Assembly: GCA_946902985.2 (NCBI GenBank) | Contig: OX336397.1 | Location: forward strand, 155,985,890 to 156,049,889 | Direction: 5' to 3' | Origin: Meconema thalassinum | Taxonomy: Eukaryota > Arthropoda > Insecta > Orthoptera > Tettigoniidae | Length of the DNA stretch: 64,000 bases | Shown: positions 55,164-64,000 of the stretch, piece by piece | How the letters are laid out: every line of letters begins with the position of its first letter | How positions within the stretch are numbered: the stretch's first letter is position 1 | Translations under genes and position numbers: made by a program | Notes under the pieces: generated by a model | Told to the model about the DNA's origin: nothing | What the model saw: the letters and a program-made list of their open reading frames with translations, nothing else | Databases searched by the model: none

Positions 55164-55558
55164 TACTTCCAACTTTGGCTACCAGATGCCACTAACACCT
55201 AACGGCGAAAGTTGAAACTTGATAGAGCGTTTATAGCCTAAATATTTTACTACACACTACCAATTGTAGTGGTAGGTTATTTTTCATGCCATAAATCTAT
55301 AACATGGACCCACGAGCTTTACTTCCCCTCCGAAGGAAGGCATACTGAAGGATTTTAACGCTCTTAAACATTCGATGACTTTGGCCGGGTTTGACCCACG
55401 ATCTTGTGCATAGCAGTTCAGCATATTACCGACTACGCCACCGAAGTTGCAAGACGAGAATGACAGCTGTTGCCAATGAACAGGTCGTATGAAGCATCAG
55501 TTCTGAGATCTTACGTATCCTAGTAAGACGGGATGTTCCAGCCGAGCTGCTCGCCAAC

Positions 55559-56358
55559 GCACAGTGGGTCAAAATCGAAATCTAGGAGGACAAAATTATT
55601 TTTTTCTTAATAAAAAAAATCAAAATGTATTACTTCTACAACATTCTCATATAATTGCCGCTCACTATTCTGGGATATAAACGCATCTTAGTGTAAATCT
55701 GTCACCACTGTTCGAGCAGTCTGAATTGGAGGGTGGATGTAAGTGGCTGTGGTTTGGTTGTCTTTGTGGTTAGTGTGATGCATTAAGATGGAAGGTATGA
55801 TCTTTGTAACGTGTTTCAGTTATTAATGGGCGTAATTGTTACGTAATTTTAGCTATATTTGCATTATATAATATTTAACTGTTATTTTTAAAATTATATT
55901 TTCACTTAGATTTTTAGTATGCCGCGTCACTCTGCGTCACTTTCTACTTAATGTTCAAATGTAGATAAAGTCTTGTAGTTTACGCCTGTTATATGATTTT
56001 TTGCATCTATTTGCAACTTACTTAGTTATTTTACGTTTTAGAAGATGCCGCGCAACCAGTTCTCACACGTTTACAACTGTTTGAAGCACTGGATTCGACG
56101 AATATGCCAAAAGTGGCATTTTGTGACTTTGTTAAAAGTAAATCAGGGGTAGAAAATTGTTCTGAAGAGGTAACTGAATGCTCTATCCAACTCTTAGTCA
56201 TAGACAATTTCTTGCATGTGTAGACGTAGCTTAAAAATGGTCTTAACTGATGTTCATTATGAAGTAAACAAATTATATACGTTGCTTTCACTCTAAATTC
56301 ATGATTGAAACGTAAAAATAATTTTGTCCCCCTAGATTTCGATTTTGACCCACTGTGC
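55559..56358. mobile_element. unclassified TIR element, about 800 bp
   Basis: GCACAGTGGGTCAAAATCGA at the left is matched inverted at the right (CGATTTTGACCCACTGTGC), with TIRs of about 45 bp extending to GGACAAAATTAT. The plus strand near 56043-56220 can be read as EDAAQPVLTRLQLFEALDST and CDFVKSKSGVE, preceded by a TTTTACGTTTTAG acceptor-like site, perhaps a decayed transposase exon. No TSD was recognised, so the superfamily is open. Confidence 0.75.
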
Positions 56359-56639
56359 AGTGTGCAGCGGAGTACACGCCGCCTTGCGTGAGTGAACCTG
56401 CAACATGCAATACAGCTCTGGTGTGGGGGCTGCCGTTACTTCATGGTGGGCATATCAAGACTGGCAGGAAGCGCATGGACTTGTACTATGACCTTCGCCC
56501 AGTGACGTATTGGCTATCACCTCCAGTCCCTCTCCGAGCATTACTGCTGAGTACTCGCGTGTACGCATACTCAAACTCATGGATTTGGAACAGCCTGTAG
56601 TAAGGTGTTCACTAGATTACTGCCTTTGATTTTTGAGAG
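56359..56639. other. unassigned sequence
   Basis: Nothing recognised. Confidence 0.4.
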
Positions 56640-56875
56640 CTCCGTCAAGGATTTTTAAAAACTGACGGCAGGGCTGGAACGGGACGCACCCAGCTTCGTG
56701 AGGGCAATTGCGTAGCAGTCTGACAGTGAGGCAGCGCCTTGGTCACAGAGGCGAAGATAATAGCCGAGGGGTTCCGACACGCTCACCTCGCGTCACCCCA
56801 ATATCTGCTGTCAAATGGCTGGGCAGAGGTCGCTTGGTAGGCCTAGGCCCTTCATAGGCTGTAGTGCTAAGGGGT
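56640..56875 (+). mobile_element. SINE-D copy, head lost
   Basis: Matches SINE-D from just after the head (CTCCGTCAAGG) through GGGCTGGAACGGGACGCACC and GGTCGCTTGGTAGGC to AAGGGGTT. 5'-truncated. Confidence 0.82.
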
Positions 56876-56902
56876 TTTGGTTTGTAGATGGAAGTTAGAG
56901 GA

Positions 56903-57138
56903 TTAATGAATGAATGATCGTGTAGCCTCCGGAGAGGCCGAGTGCAGGTCTTACTATTTGACGCCCGGGGGCGACCTCCGCGTCGTAATGAGGATGAAGT
57001 GATGTTGAAGACGTCACATACACCCAGTCCCCGAGCCACGGAAATTAACCCCAGGAGATTATGGCTCGGCCGGGAATCAAACCCGGGGCACTTCAGGCTA
57101 AAGCCTAGCGTGCTAACCATTTAGACACGAATCCGGAC
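56903..57138 (-). mobile_element. SINE-C copy
   Basis: Flanked by a 10-bp TSD, AGTTAGAGGA, at 56893-56902 and 57139-57148. On the minus strand the head has TAAATGGTTAGCACGC and GGTTTGATTCCCGGCC; the tail at the left is a short (ATTC)n run. Confidence 0.88.
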
Positions 57139-57148
57139 AGTTAGAGGA

Positions 57149-57769
57149 ATGAAACGTTTGGCACCAGTGGAACTCGAACCCGCGACTAGGCGGAAATTTA
57201 ATTCTTTATATTAAAGTACGTGGCTTGCATATTATTCAACCTCATAACTTGTCGTGAAAGACAATGCTTGAAATCTATTATCATCTACACGGTAGCGCTG
57301 ACGTCCGAAGAGTATTAATGGTCCGCAAAACAAGAAATGCTCCGTGGAGAGAGAAGTAAGTTGTGTTGTTGGTATGACTGAATAATTCTCTAGATTTATG
57401 GGAGAAAACAAGGTTTTAACGGAATATCAATATCATTTGGTGCACCCACGGGGTAAGAAGGAATTGAAAATGCTCGCGGTGATGACAAATGCCCCAGGCA
57501 GGAGGGCCAACCAATAAAGTTGGCAGGGAATTTGTCTCCATACGTCATGCTGAGGACGGGACTGCAACCGGCTGCCCGCGAGACCACGGAGACTGGATGG
57601 AAGTATAATCTTAAGGGGTTTCGTGCACTGGCGAAAGCAGATATCTCGGTCTAAATCATGGCTTTGAACCTACAGTACTGAGTTTTCTATGAAACTCAAG
57701 TAGAGTGTTATTAACAAAGCTTTTCTCGTAATTACATTAGATAATTTTCTTTTTAACAATATCGCTGAA
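57149..57769. other. unassigned sequence with tRNA-B-box-like scraps
   Basis: GAACTCGAACCCGCG near 57172 and GGGACTGCAACCGGC near 57556 (both minus-strand B-box-like) may be old SINE heads. No copies elsewhere in the window. Confidence 0.4.
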
Positions 57770-57781
57770 CAACAAGAATCA

Positions 57782-58093
57782 GCGGCTTCGGTGGCGTAGT
57801 CGGTTTCATGCTGAGCTTCTATGCCCAAGATAGCGGGTTCAAAACCGGCCGAAGCCGTCGGAATTTTTAAGAGCGTTAAAATCCCTCAGTATGCCTTCCT
57901 TTGGAGGGGAAGTAAAGCCGGCGGTCCCATGTCATAGATTTATAGCATGTTAAAGAACCTTCCATTAATTACACCTGTGTGAAGCTAAATTGGATAGGTA
58001 AAGAATGTAAACAACGCTCTTAGGTTTCTACACACCCAAAGTATACGGGGCTACATGACCGCGTTGTCGCAGCCCCTAAACTTAAGAACCAAC
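57782..58093 (+). mobile_element. SINE-A copy with internal deletion, tail T1
   Basis: Flanked by an exact 12-bp TSD, CAACAAGAATCA, at 57770-57781 and 58094-58105. Head (GGCGTAGTCGGTTTCATGC, GGGTTCAAAACCGG) and T1 tail are both present, but about 200 bp of the middle is missing between GCTCTTAGGTTTC and TACACACCC. Confidence 0.92.
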
Positions 58094-58165
58094 CAACAAG
58101 AATCACTTTGAATTGCCATCTGAAGTCAACAATGAGAGGATAGCCCATCCACGAATCCCGTCTGA

Positions 58166-58250
58166 CATACCTCCGTGGAGGTGCAGTGGTTAAGATGCTT
58201 GCCTCTCACCAAGGGTTCAATTCCCGGTAAATGCATGTGAGATTTTGACG
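58166..58250 (+). mobile_element. SINE-I head
   Basis: GGAGGTGCAGTGGTTAAGAT and GGGTTCAATTCCCGG fit A and B boxes; ATGCATGTGAGATTTTGACG follows as in other SINE-I copies. The rest is replaced by a MITE. Confidence 0.65.
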
Positions 58251-58257
58251 TGATATA

Positions 58258-58337
58258 CAGGGTGTTTCAAAAAGAGTGTCCGATATTGCAACAGAGGTTG
58301 GGACAGGCCAAAACGAGAACTTTTTCGAAACAGCCTG
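58258..58337. mobile_element. 80-bp MITE
   Basis: Flanked by TA at 58256-58257 and 58338-58339. Ends CAGGGTGTTTCAAAAAG and CTTTTTCGAAACAGCCTG are inverted with 2-3 mismatches. One of the smallest complete TIR elements in the window; the terminal motif is widespread in insect Tc1/mariner-type MITEs. Confidence 0.82.
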
Positions 58338-58343
58338 TATATA

Positions 58344-59135
58344 CAGTGAGTCCGGGAATGTTCTCCGCAGCGCCTACATGCGTCTGCGAGAGCTATCTAC
58401 AGCAGTTACGTTGGTAGCACGGCTGCCGCTTGCATCATAACAAATAAACAGTAAACTTCATACTCGCCACAGCCATTCATAACAGATGCTGGAACCATTC
58501 ACAATACATCACTCTTCCTCCATAATCAGTTTGTTTTAATTCATGAACCACGGTAACTTCATAAGGGAACAACTGAAGCTTGACTCTTACAGCTTTTTGT
58601 GCTGTCGGCTTAGAGATTCCTGTTTGTTGAGCTAATTTTCGTGTTGATTTACTTGGACTACGCAGCATTATGTCGGAGATTTCATAAAGTTTTTCGTCCG
58701 TTAAAAGCGTAGTCCTGTCTGTTCCCGGTACATCGTGAACTGAGCCAGTCACACGAAATTTACTTATCAAATCCCGAACGGTATCACGGTTTGGACACTT
58801 TGAATTAGGAAAACGCGCCTGAAATCTTAATTTTACATTTTCTGTAAACCGATCGTCTTCGCGAAAAACGTATTCCACCAAAAAAAACTCTCTCTTCAGT
58901 AGTAATCATTACCGCCTGTATACTGTTGCACTCTTCCAATAATCTATCTGAACGCTCGCTGACTGTAATACACACTGAAGACTTGCAGGCTCGCGCGCTT
59001 ATCGCGATACACACCGACAGCTCACACGGGGGAGTCCCGCTATCAAGGACACAGTGCAGTACAGCCAACTAAACTCATGACTCAACCATTCGTAGCTGCA
59101 CGTACCCACTGCTGAGAACATTCTCGGGCACCCTG
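58344..59135 (-). mobile_element. DUF4817-type TIR element, copy B
   Basis: Flanked by TA at 58342-58343 and 59136-59137. Ends CAGTGAGTCCGGGAATGTTC and, inward from the right, CAGGGTGCCCGAGAATGTTC. It is related to copy A at 54529 but more diverged at the ends, and longer (792 bp). It holds a longer piece of the transposase N-terminal half. Confidence 0.85.
58477..58909 (-). pseudogene. DUF4817-type transposase N-terminal half
   Basis: The likely start is the ATG at 58907-58909 (MITTEERVFF). A run of eight T (on the coding strand) at about 58879-58886 adds one base relative to copy A and shifts the frame; reading continues as VEYVFREDDRFTENVK, FQARFPNSKCPNRDTVRDLI, then a second HTH (STRKLAQQTGISKPTAQKAV) and LKQTDYGGRVMYCEWFQ. 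It ends before the DDE domain. Inactive. Confidence 0.78.
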
Positions 59136-59689
59136 TATAAAACGTAGACGTTGGTTGAAGCTACGTGTATGAGTGAGCTTGGACTTCAACAGACGACTTT
59201 GGACTTTCATTCATTTCAAGTGTCATGAAGAGCATCCTGCCATAAAACCTCACCTAATCTCCACCCCGTGGTAACAAGACTTGGTGCTACGGAAGAGAGC
59301 AGATGGCTTCATCTCGTGAATGCTCCAATCTGACGAGCAGTGAGCTCGACTTGCGAGAATGGAATCGATTTGGCGCGTCATAAAGTGAACTCGAGAGTCT
59401 CGAACTTTGTCGTATTATTTCACAAGTTTTTTCTTTATTTCCTCTCTATTGAGAGACCACGTGGCTTGACAATGAGTCCCCGTGGTGAGGGGCTAGGGAC
59501 ATCTCGATCATCAGCCCCATTCACTCAGAGGTAATGATCAGTTTTTGTTGTTGAATATTGTTTAAATTGCACCCTTAGGATTTATTTATTTCCGCTCATT
59601 TTGCTTGTTTATAGAGTTATTATTTTTGTATTATTCATACATTTTCCTTTAGAGACATTTTTGCCTTTAAGTTTCCAGACTAGTCTGCA
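59136..59689. other. unassigned sequence
   Basis: Nothing recognised. Confidence 0.4.
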
Positions 59690-60115
59690 AGCCTCTGTTT
59701 GCGAAGAAGTCACTTCCGAGATCCCCTATTAGCAGTTAGCACTGTGGCCTCCTCTGCTTCTACACCTCTCACTTTGAAATCGCTCAACACTGAATCTAAA
59801 CATCACCTCCTTGGTCTACCTCTGCTTCTCTTACCCTCTACAGCCGAACTCTTAAGGTAATCTCTCCTACCCCATTCTCTTCACATGACCCCAACATCTG
59901 AGTCGACTCATACGAACAGCTTCATCTGGCGTGTTGCTTTCTAACTTAGCCTTTATCTCTTCATTACAAGTACCTTCCTGCCATTGCTCCCATCTATTTG
60001 TCTCAGCTACCCTCATTTCAGTTACTTCTAGCTTAAGTATCAGATATCCTGAATCTACCAAGCTCTCACTTCCATACAGCAAGGTTGGTCTCAATACTGA
60101 GCGATGTAAAGAGAC
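59690..60115 (-). pseudogene. LINE C-terminal remnant, third LINE type
   Basis: Minus-strand pieces include PTLLYGSESLV, EMRVAETNRWEQWQEGTCNE, RMSRLRCWGHVKRMG and further GRPR-like residues downstream. The order LLYGSE…M.R…I….SRLRWYGHV.RM is typical of RTE/Jockey-type LINE C termini. It differs from LINE-R and from the 43970 remnant. Confidence 0.7.
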
Positions 60116-61172
60116 TTAAATGCTTTTAACCAAACCAGCCAATAATGCAGTAATCAAGTAGAGAAAGCCCTGGCACTTAAACGCGTTCAGCTAAACCACC
60201 CGGTAATGCAGTAACACACGGTGACATCAAGTAGTGAAACCACTGGCACTTAAACACGTTCAGCTAAACCAGCTGGTAATGCAGTGGTACACGGAGTCAT
60301 CATGTAGATAAAACCCTAGCATTAAAAAGCGTTCAGCTAAACCAGCCGGTAATGCAGTGGCACACGGAGTCATTAAATAGAGAAAGCCCTGGCACTGAAA
60401 CGAGTTAGCCAAACAAGCCAATAATACAGTAATCAAGACAGAGAAATCCCTGGCACTGAAACACGTTCAGCTAAACCACCCGGTAATGCTGTAATACACG
60501 GTGACATGAAGTATAGAAAGCCCTGGCACTTAAAGGCGTTCATCTAAACCAGCCGGTAATGCAGTAACACACGGTGACATCAAGTAGAGAAAGCCCTGGC
60601 ACTTAAACGCGCTTAGCCAAACCAGCCGGTTATCAAGTAGTGAAAGCCCTGGCAATTAAACGCCCTCAGCTAAACCAGCCGTTTAACAAGTAGGGAAAGC
60701 TCTAGCAATTAAACGCGATCAGATAAACCAGCCGGTTATCAAGTAGGGAAAGCTCAAGTAATTAAACGCGATCAGATAAACAAGCCGGTTATCAAGTAGG
60801 GAAAGCTCTAGCAATTAAACGCGCTTAGATAAACCAGCCGGTTATCAAGTAGGGAAAGCCCTGGCACATAAACGCCCTTAGCGAAACCAGCCGGTTATTA
60901 AGCAGAGAAAGCCCTGGCACTTACACGTGGTTAGCCAAACCAGCCACTTATCAAGTAGGGAAAGCTCTAGCAATTAAACGTGCTCATTTAAACCAGCCGG
61001 TTATCAAGTAGGGAAAGCCCTGGCACTTAAACGCGCTCAGCTAAGCCAGTCGGTTATCAAGCAGGGAAAGTCCTAGCACTTAAACGCGCTTAGCCAAACC
61101 AGCTAGTTATCATGTAGGGAAAGCCCTGGCACTTAAACGCCGTCAGCTAAGCCAGCCGGTAATGCAGTGTGT
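60116..61172. repeat. minisatellite with 73-bp and 53-bp unit classes
   Basis: Anchored on TGGCACTTAAACGCG, successive units at 60171, 60244, 60316, 60390, 60451, 60524 and 60597 are mostly 73 bp apart, and those from 60597 to 61127 are almost all exactly 53 bp apart. The long unit has about 20 extra bases (ATGCAGTAACACACGGTGAC) after CAGCCGGTA, where the short one has TTATC. The array thus consists of a long-unit block, then a short-unit block, with one long-type end (GGTAATGCAGTG) at 61159. Confidence 0.95.
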
Positions 61173-61601
61173 CATTAGCTAGGACACGTAATGAGTTTTG
61201 CAGGCCATATTTGTGATGCATGGTGGGTTGCCTGTCACAGTGGGCCACATATTTCTCCCAACGACACCGACACTGGAAGCGTTTCAAAACCATTCATTTT
61301 GGGATTAAATTGAAAGTGCTGTGGAAAATGGCTTATTTATAATGATTTTTAAAACCTCATTTGTCTTTGTCATAACAAGCACACAGCGGAATAAATCAAC
61401 AAGTAATGTGGGTTGCTGTTGTACAAGGGGCAGAATATCGAGTTTATCTGCTAGTAATGTTTACATTGTAAGTGTTCTTGCACAGGCTTTCGGACGTTAT
61501 TACAACTGTGTGGGTGGGCCTTAGTGGACAGGAACATATCCATGTTTCAAGGTTTTGGTTCTGCACTACTCGAACAGTGGTGCAAACATTTGAATTAAAG
61601 C
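61173..61601. other. unassigned sequence
   Basis: Nothing recognised. Confidence 0.4.
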
Positions 61602-61978
61602 CGCCGCGGCGGTCCCATGTCATAGATTTATGGCATGTTAAAGAACCTTCCGCCAATTACACTTGTGTGAAGCTAAATTATAGTTTAAATTTGACTGACG
61701 CTCTTAGGTTCCAACGTTCGTCGACAGGAGCTAATTCAGGTGGCATCTAGTAACCAAGTTCTGAACTAGTTGGTCGTTGACGGTGGCGTTTTGTAGCAAA
61801 AGTTGGGACTACTTGAAAATCGATTGTCTGCAGTTCTTACATGAATTAAGAACAGATAACACACACTAATACAGCCATAACAATTAACACCGGTTATCAG
61901 ACAGACTCTACACACACCCAAAGTACACGGAGCTACATGACCGCGTTGTCGCAGCCTCTAAACTGAGGAACCAACAAA
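61602..61978 (+). mobile_element. SINE-A copy, head lost, tail T1
   Basis: Begins in the body at GCGGTCCCATGTCATAGATT and continues to the T1 tail (CACACCCAAAGTACACGGAG, GAGGAACCAACAAACC). 5'-truncated. Confidence 0.85.
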
Positions 61979-62142
61979 CCAAACATTTGAATAATCAGAC
62001 GAGTGATTTTGGAGCAAAATAGTAGCCCATATTGCGACCAGCAGAGAAATGCTCCAATCAGAGCACAAAAATGGAAAGTATGCTTATCTTCCAAAAGTAG
62101 ATGTCACACTGATTTTAGAGAACTCAACTTCAGGTTTACCAT
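61979..62142. repeat. direct repeat X1 (partner 62909-63042 and 63392-63420)
   Basis: ACATTTGAATAATCAG, GAGTGATTTTGGAGC, TTGCGACCAGC, ATGCTCCAATCAGAGCAC and TTTTAGAGAACTCAACTTCAGG all recur in order on the other side of LINE-R. In the partner, SINE-E interrupts the last segment. Confidence 0.8.
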
Positions 62143-62885
62143 TTGTTGTTGTTGTTGTTTGAGTCTGCAGTATTTAGACTGATTTGATGCAGCTCTCCAT
62201 ACCTCCCAGTCCTGAGCTAATCGTTTCATCTCTGCATAGCTACCACACCCTACATCCGAGGCAATCTGTTGAGCATATTCTAACCTTGGTCTACCCCTAC
62301 AGTGCATGCCCTCAAACCGTCCTTCAATAACTAAGTTTGCTATTTCTGGTTGTCTTAGTATGTGTCCTATCAACCTATCTCTTCTTTTCAATAGCAGTCG
62401 TCAGAAACATCTCTCCTTTCCCACTCGTCTTAATACCTCTTCGTTTGTAACCCTATCTACCCATCTGATCTTCATCATTCTCCTGTAACACCACATTTCA
62501 AATACTTCAATTCTCCTCTGTTCACTTCCATAGAGCGCCACGCTCCAGACAAAGGCTTTTAAAAATGACTTCCTAATACCTAAATCTATATTCGATGTCA
62601 ACAGATTCCTTTTCTGTAGAAATGCTTTCCTTGCCTGAGTCAACACACTTTCTAATATATTGGGGCCGATAACCTAGATGTTAGGCCCCTTAAAACAATA
62701 ATCATCATCAACTTTATAATATCCTCTTTGCTTCGTCCATCACTGGTTATTTTGCTAAGTAGCAGAAATCTTCTACTTCCTTTAGCTTTTCACTTGCCAA
62801 ATCCACGTTCATAGGGGTTTCTGATTTCTTTCGACTGCATTCTATATTTTTTGTTTTACATTTATTGAATTCTCTCCTCGAGACT
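62143..62885 (-). pseudogene. LINE-R copy with (CAA)n tail
   Basis: The tail is a (TTG)n run at 62143-62160. Minus-strand pieces are MKRRDRLIGHILRQPEIANL, EGMHCRGRPRLEYAQQIASD, KAFVWSVALYGSE (then a gap where the TW…GAA residues are missing) and EVFEMWCYRRMMKIRWVDRV. A 52-bp retroposon tail sits inside at 62659-62710. It is flanked by the X repeats. Confidence 0.82.
62659..62710 (+). mobile_element. tail-only Retro-H insertion, 52 bp
   Basis: Only the last bases of Retro-H (GATAACCTAGATGTTAGGCC, CCTTAAAACAATAATC) plus (ATC)n are present. The flanks ACTTTCTAATAT (62647-62658) and ACTTTATAATAT (62711-62722) form a 12-bp TSD with one mismatch. The other LINE-R copies lack the insert. Confidence 0.9.
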
Positions 62886-62908
62886 ACTCTAAAAAAATTT
62901 AAAAAAAA

Positions 62909-63042
62909 AACATTTGAAAAATCAGCCGAGTGATTTTTGAGCAAAACAATACATTGCGACCAGCGGTAAAATGCTCCAATCAGAGCACCAAAAAAAAAAA
63001 AGGAAAATTTGCCCTTTTTTAAAGAAGATGTAACAATGATTT
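62909..63042. repeat. direct repeat X2
   Basis: Second copy of X1, split from its last part (63392-63420) by SINE-E. Confidence 0.78.
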
Positions 63043-63391
63043 ACCGGGTGAGTTAGCCGTGATGGTTACGGCATGACTAATGGCAGTCACTCACATCCGG
63101 GAGGCGAGGAGGTTCGAATCCCCCCGCCGGCAACCTTGAAGATGGTCTTCTGTGGTTTCCCATCCTCCTTCCAGGCAAATGCCGGGGTTGGTCCCTCACT
63201 ATAGGCCACAGCCGCTACCTTCCAACTCCTCGCCCTTCCCTTCCAACTTTCCTCCCCAACGGTACTTGTAGCTCACCCATTGGGTGTCCGTCTCGAAGCA
63301 GCTACAAAACTGGCGAGCCGAACATGTCCTCGGACACTCCCGGCACTAAAAGCCATACGAAAAAAAATAAAAATAAAAAAAAAAAAAAACA
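63043..63391 (+). mobile_element. SINE-E with tail T2
   Basis: The head has GAGTTAGCCGTGATGGTTAC (A box) and GGAGGTTCGAATCCCCC (B box). The middle has CCAGGCAAATGCCGGGGTTG and the 3' end is T2 (GAACATGTCCTCGGACACTC) followed by an A-rich tail. An 8-bp repeat AATGATTT flanks it (63035-63042 and 63392-63399). Head differs from SINE-A, tail is the same as SINE-A2. Confidence 0.88.
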
Positions 63392-63420
63392 AATGATTTT
63401 AGAGATCCTAACTTCAGGGT

Positions 63421-63590
63421 CTCTCTATCTATGCGCAGACGATATGGTCCTGGGATCTCCTAATCGGCAAGAGCTACAGAATATACTAAACGACCTGTGC
63501 AGTCGAAAATGATACTAGCATAAACCTAAGTAAGATTGTGTATATAGCTTCCAGAGAAGGGGGAAAACTACCAGCGGAAAGTAAAATCAG
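63421..63590. other. unassigned sequence, possible LINE scrap
   Basis: The plus strand reads LYADDMVLGSP-like residues (CTATGCGCAGACGATATGGT at about 63428), the (Y/F)ADD catalytic box of a reverse transcriptase, followed by LQNILNDLCS. It is a small LINE palm fragment of a type different from LINE-R. Confidence 0.6.
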
Positions 63591-64000
63591 GGTGGTTTCG
63601 GTGGCGTAGTTGGTAGCATGCTGAGTTTCTATGTCCAATATCACGGATTCAAACCCGGCCAAGGTCGTCGGATATTTTAAGAGCGTTAAAATTCCTCGGT
63701 ATGCCTTCCTTCGAAGGGAAAGTAAAGCCAGCGGTCCCATGTCAGAGATTTATGGCATGTTAAAGAACCTTCCACTAATTACACTTGTGTGAAGCTAAAT
63801 TATAGATTAGATTTGACTAACGCTCTTAGGTTCCACCGTTCATCACCAGGAGCCGACTGTGTTTGCATCTAGTAACCAAGCTCAGAACTAGTACGGTGGC
63901 GTTTGGTAACAAAAGTAGGAACTACTTGAAAACTGAATGTCTGCGGTCCTTACTTGAATTAAAAACAGATAACACACACTAATACAGTCATCACCATTAA
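63591..64000 (+). mobile_element. SINE-A copy, cut by window end
   Basis: Head (GGCGTAGTTGGTAGCATGC, GGATTCAAACCCGG) and body as in other copies; the T1 tail has just begun at the window end (ACACACACTAATACAGTC). Confidence 0.88.

Larger units (their letters stand above)
54385..55449 (-). mobile_element. SINE-A2 copy, split by a TIR element
   Basis: Segments 54385-54526 (tail T2) and 55166-55449 (body and tRNA-like head) are collinear with 18801-19228 and 27854-28262. The interruption is the TA-flanked element 54529-55163. A further 47 bp near 54473-54520 is absent from the other copies. Confidence 0.85.

Noticed and set aside
60116..61172. CRISPR-like array
   Set aside because: Units are contiguous tandem repeats without unique spacers, and the genome is eukaryotic.

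Overview
This window looks like a stretch of a large, repeat-rich arthropod nuclear genome, most likely an insect. The evidence is the mix of transposon classes (Tc1, mariner, pogo-like, Harbinger-like, DUF4817-type, Helentron-like), RTE/Jockey-like LINE remnants, tRNA-headed SINEs with microsatellite tails, and the absence of any operon or bacterial gene layout. The order of insect cannot be fixed from sequence alone; a polyneopteran (cricket, cockroach or stick-insect type) is a guess. No host gene could be supported. The only intact protein-coding gene is a Tc1 transposase (13006-14031, +). Family names used here (SINE-A to SINE-I, Retro-H, HEL-1/HEL-2, PAL, LINE-R) are labels for this report only.

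Layout. 1-3.3 kb: unassigned sequence with one SINE-B. 3.3-6 kb: a fold-back element and a full-length HEL-1. 6-12.3 kb: SINE-A, Penelope and LINE scraps, a deleted Tc1/mariner relative, PAL, two Retro-H copies and a LINE-R. 12.3-14.6 kb: HEL-1 split by the intact Tc1. 15-20 kb: nested SINEs and Retro-H with readable target-site duplications (TSDs). 20.8-23.4 kb: LINE-R and a decayed pogo-like element. 23.8-27.0 kb: a 48-bp minisatellite of 65 units. 27-35.6 kb: SINEs, HEL-2 and a Harbinger-like element with a MADF-like remnant. 36-42 kb: a mariner pseudogene, PAL, HEL-1, then a tandem PAL array. 43-50 kb: SINEs, a 978-bp tandem duplication, and HEL-1 and HEL-2 head to head. 50.8-59 kb: SINE-G, a long PAL, Retro-H, and three TIR elements. 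59.7-64 kb: LINE scraps, a 53/73-bp minisatellite, LINE-R, SINE-E and a SINE-A cut by the window end.

How the parts relate. The SINEs behave as modules: at least two heads (A and D/E) are each found with two different 3' tails, as expected if two LINE machineries can each mobilise either head. HEL-1 and HEL-2 have the architecture of Helentron-associated elements (short asymmetric inverted repeats, 5' GT microsatellite, 3' terminal hairpin). Both consist internally of half-units of about 146 bp, each carrying a YY1/Pho-like ATGGCGG motif. PAL is a family with a conserved nested hairpin of about 120 nt and no recognised transposase. Nested insertions with exact TSDs give a relative order of events for several loci.
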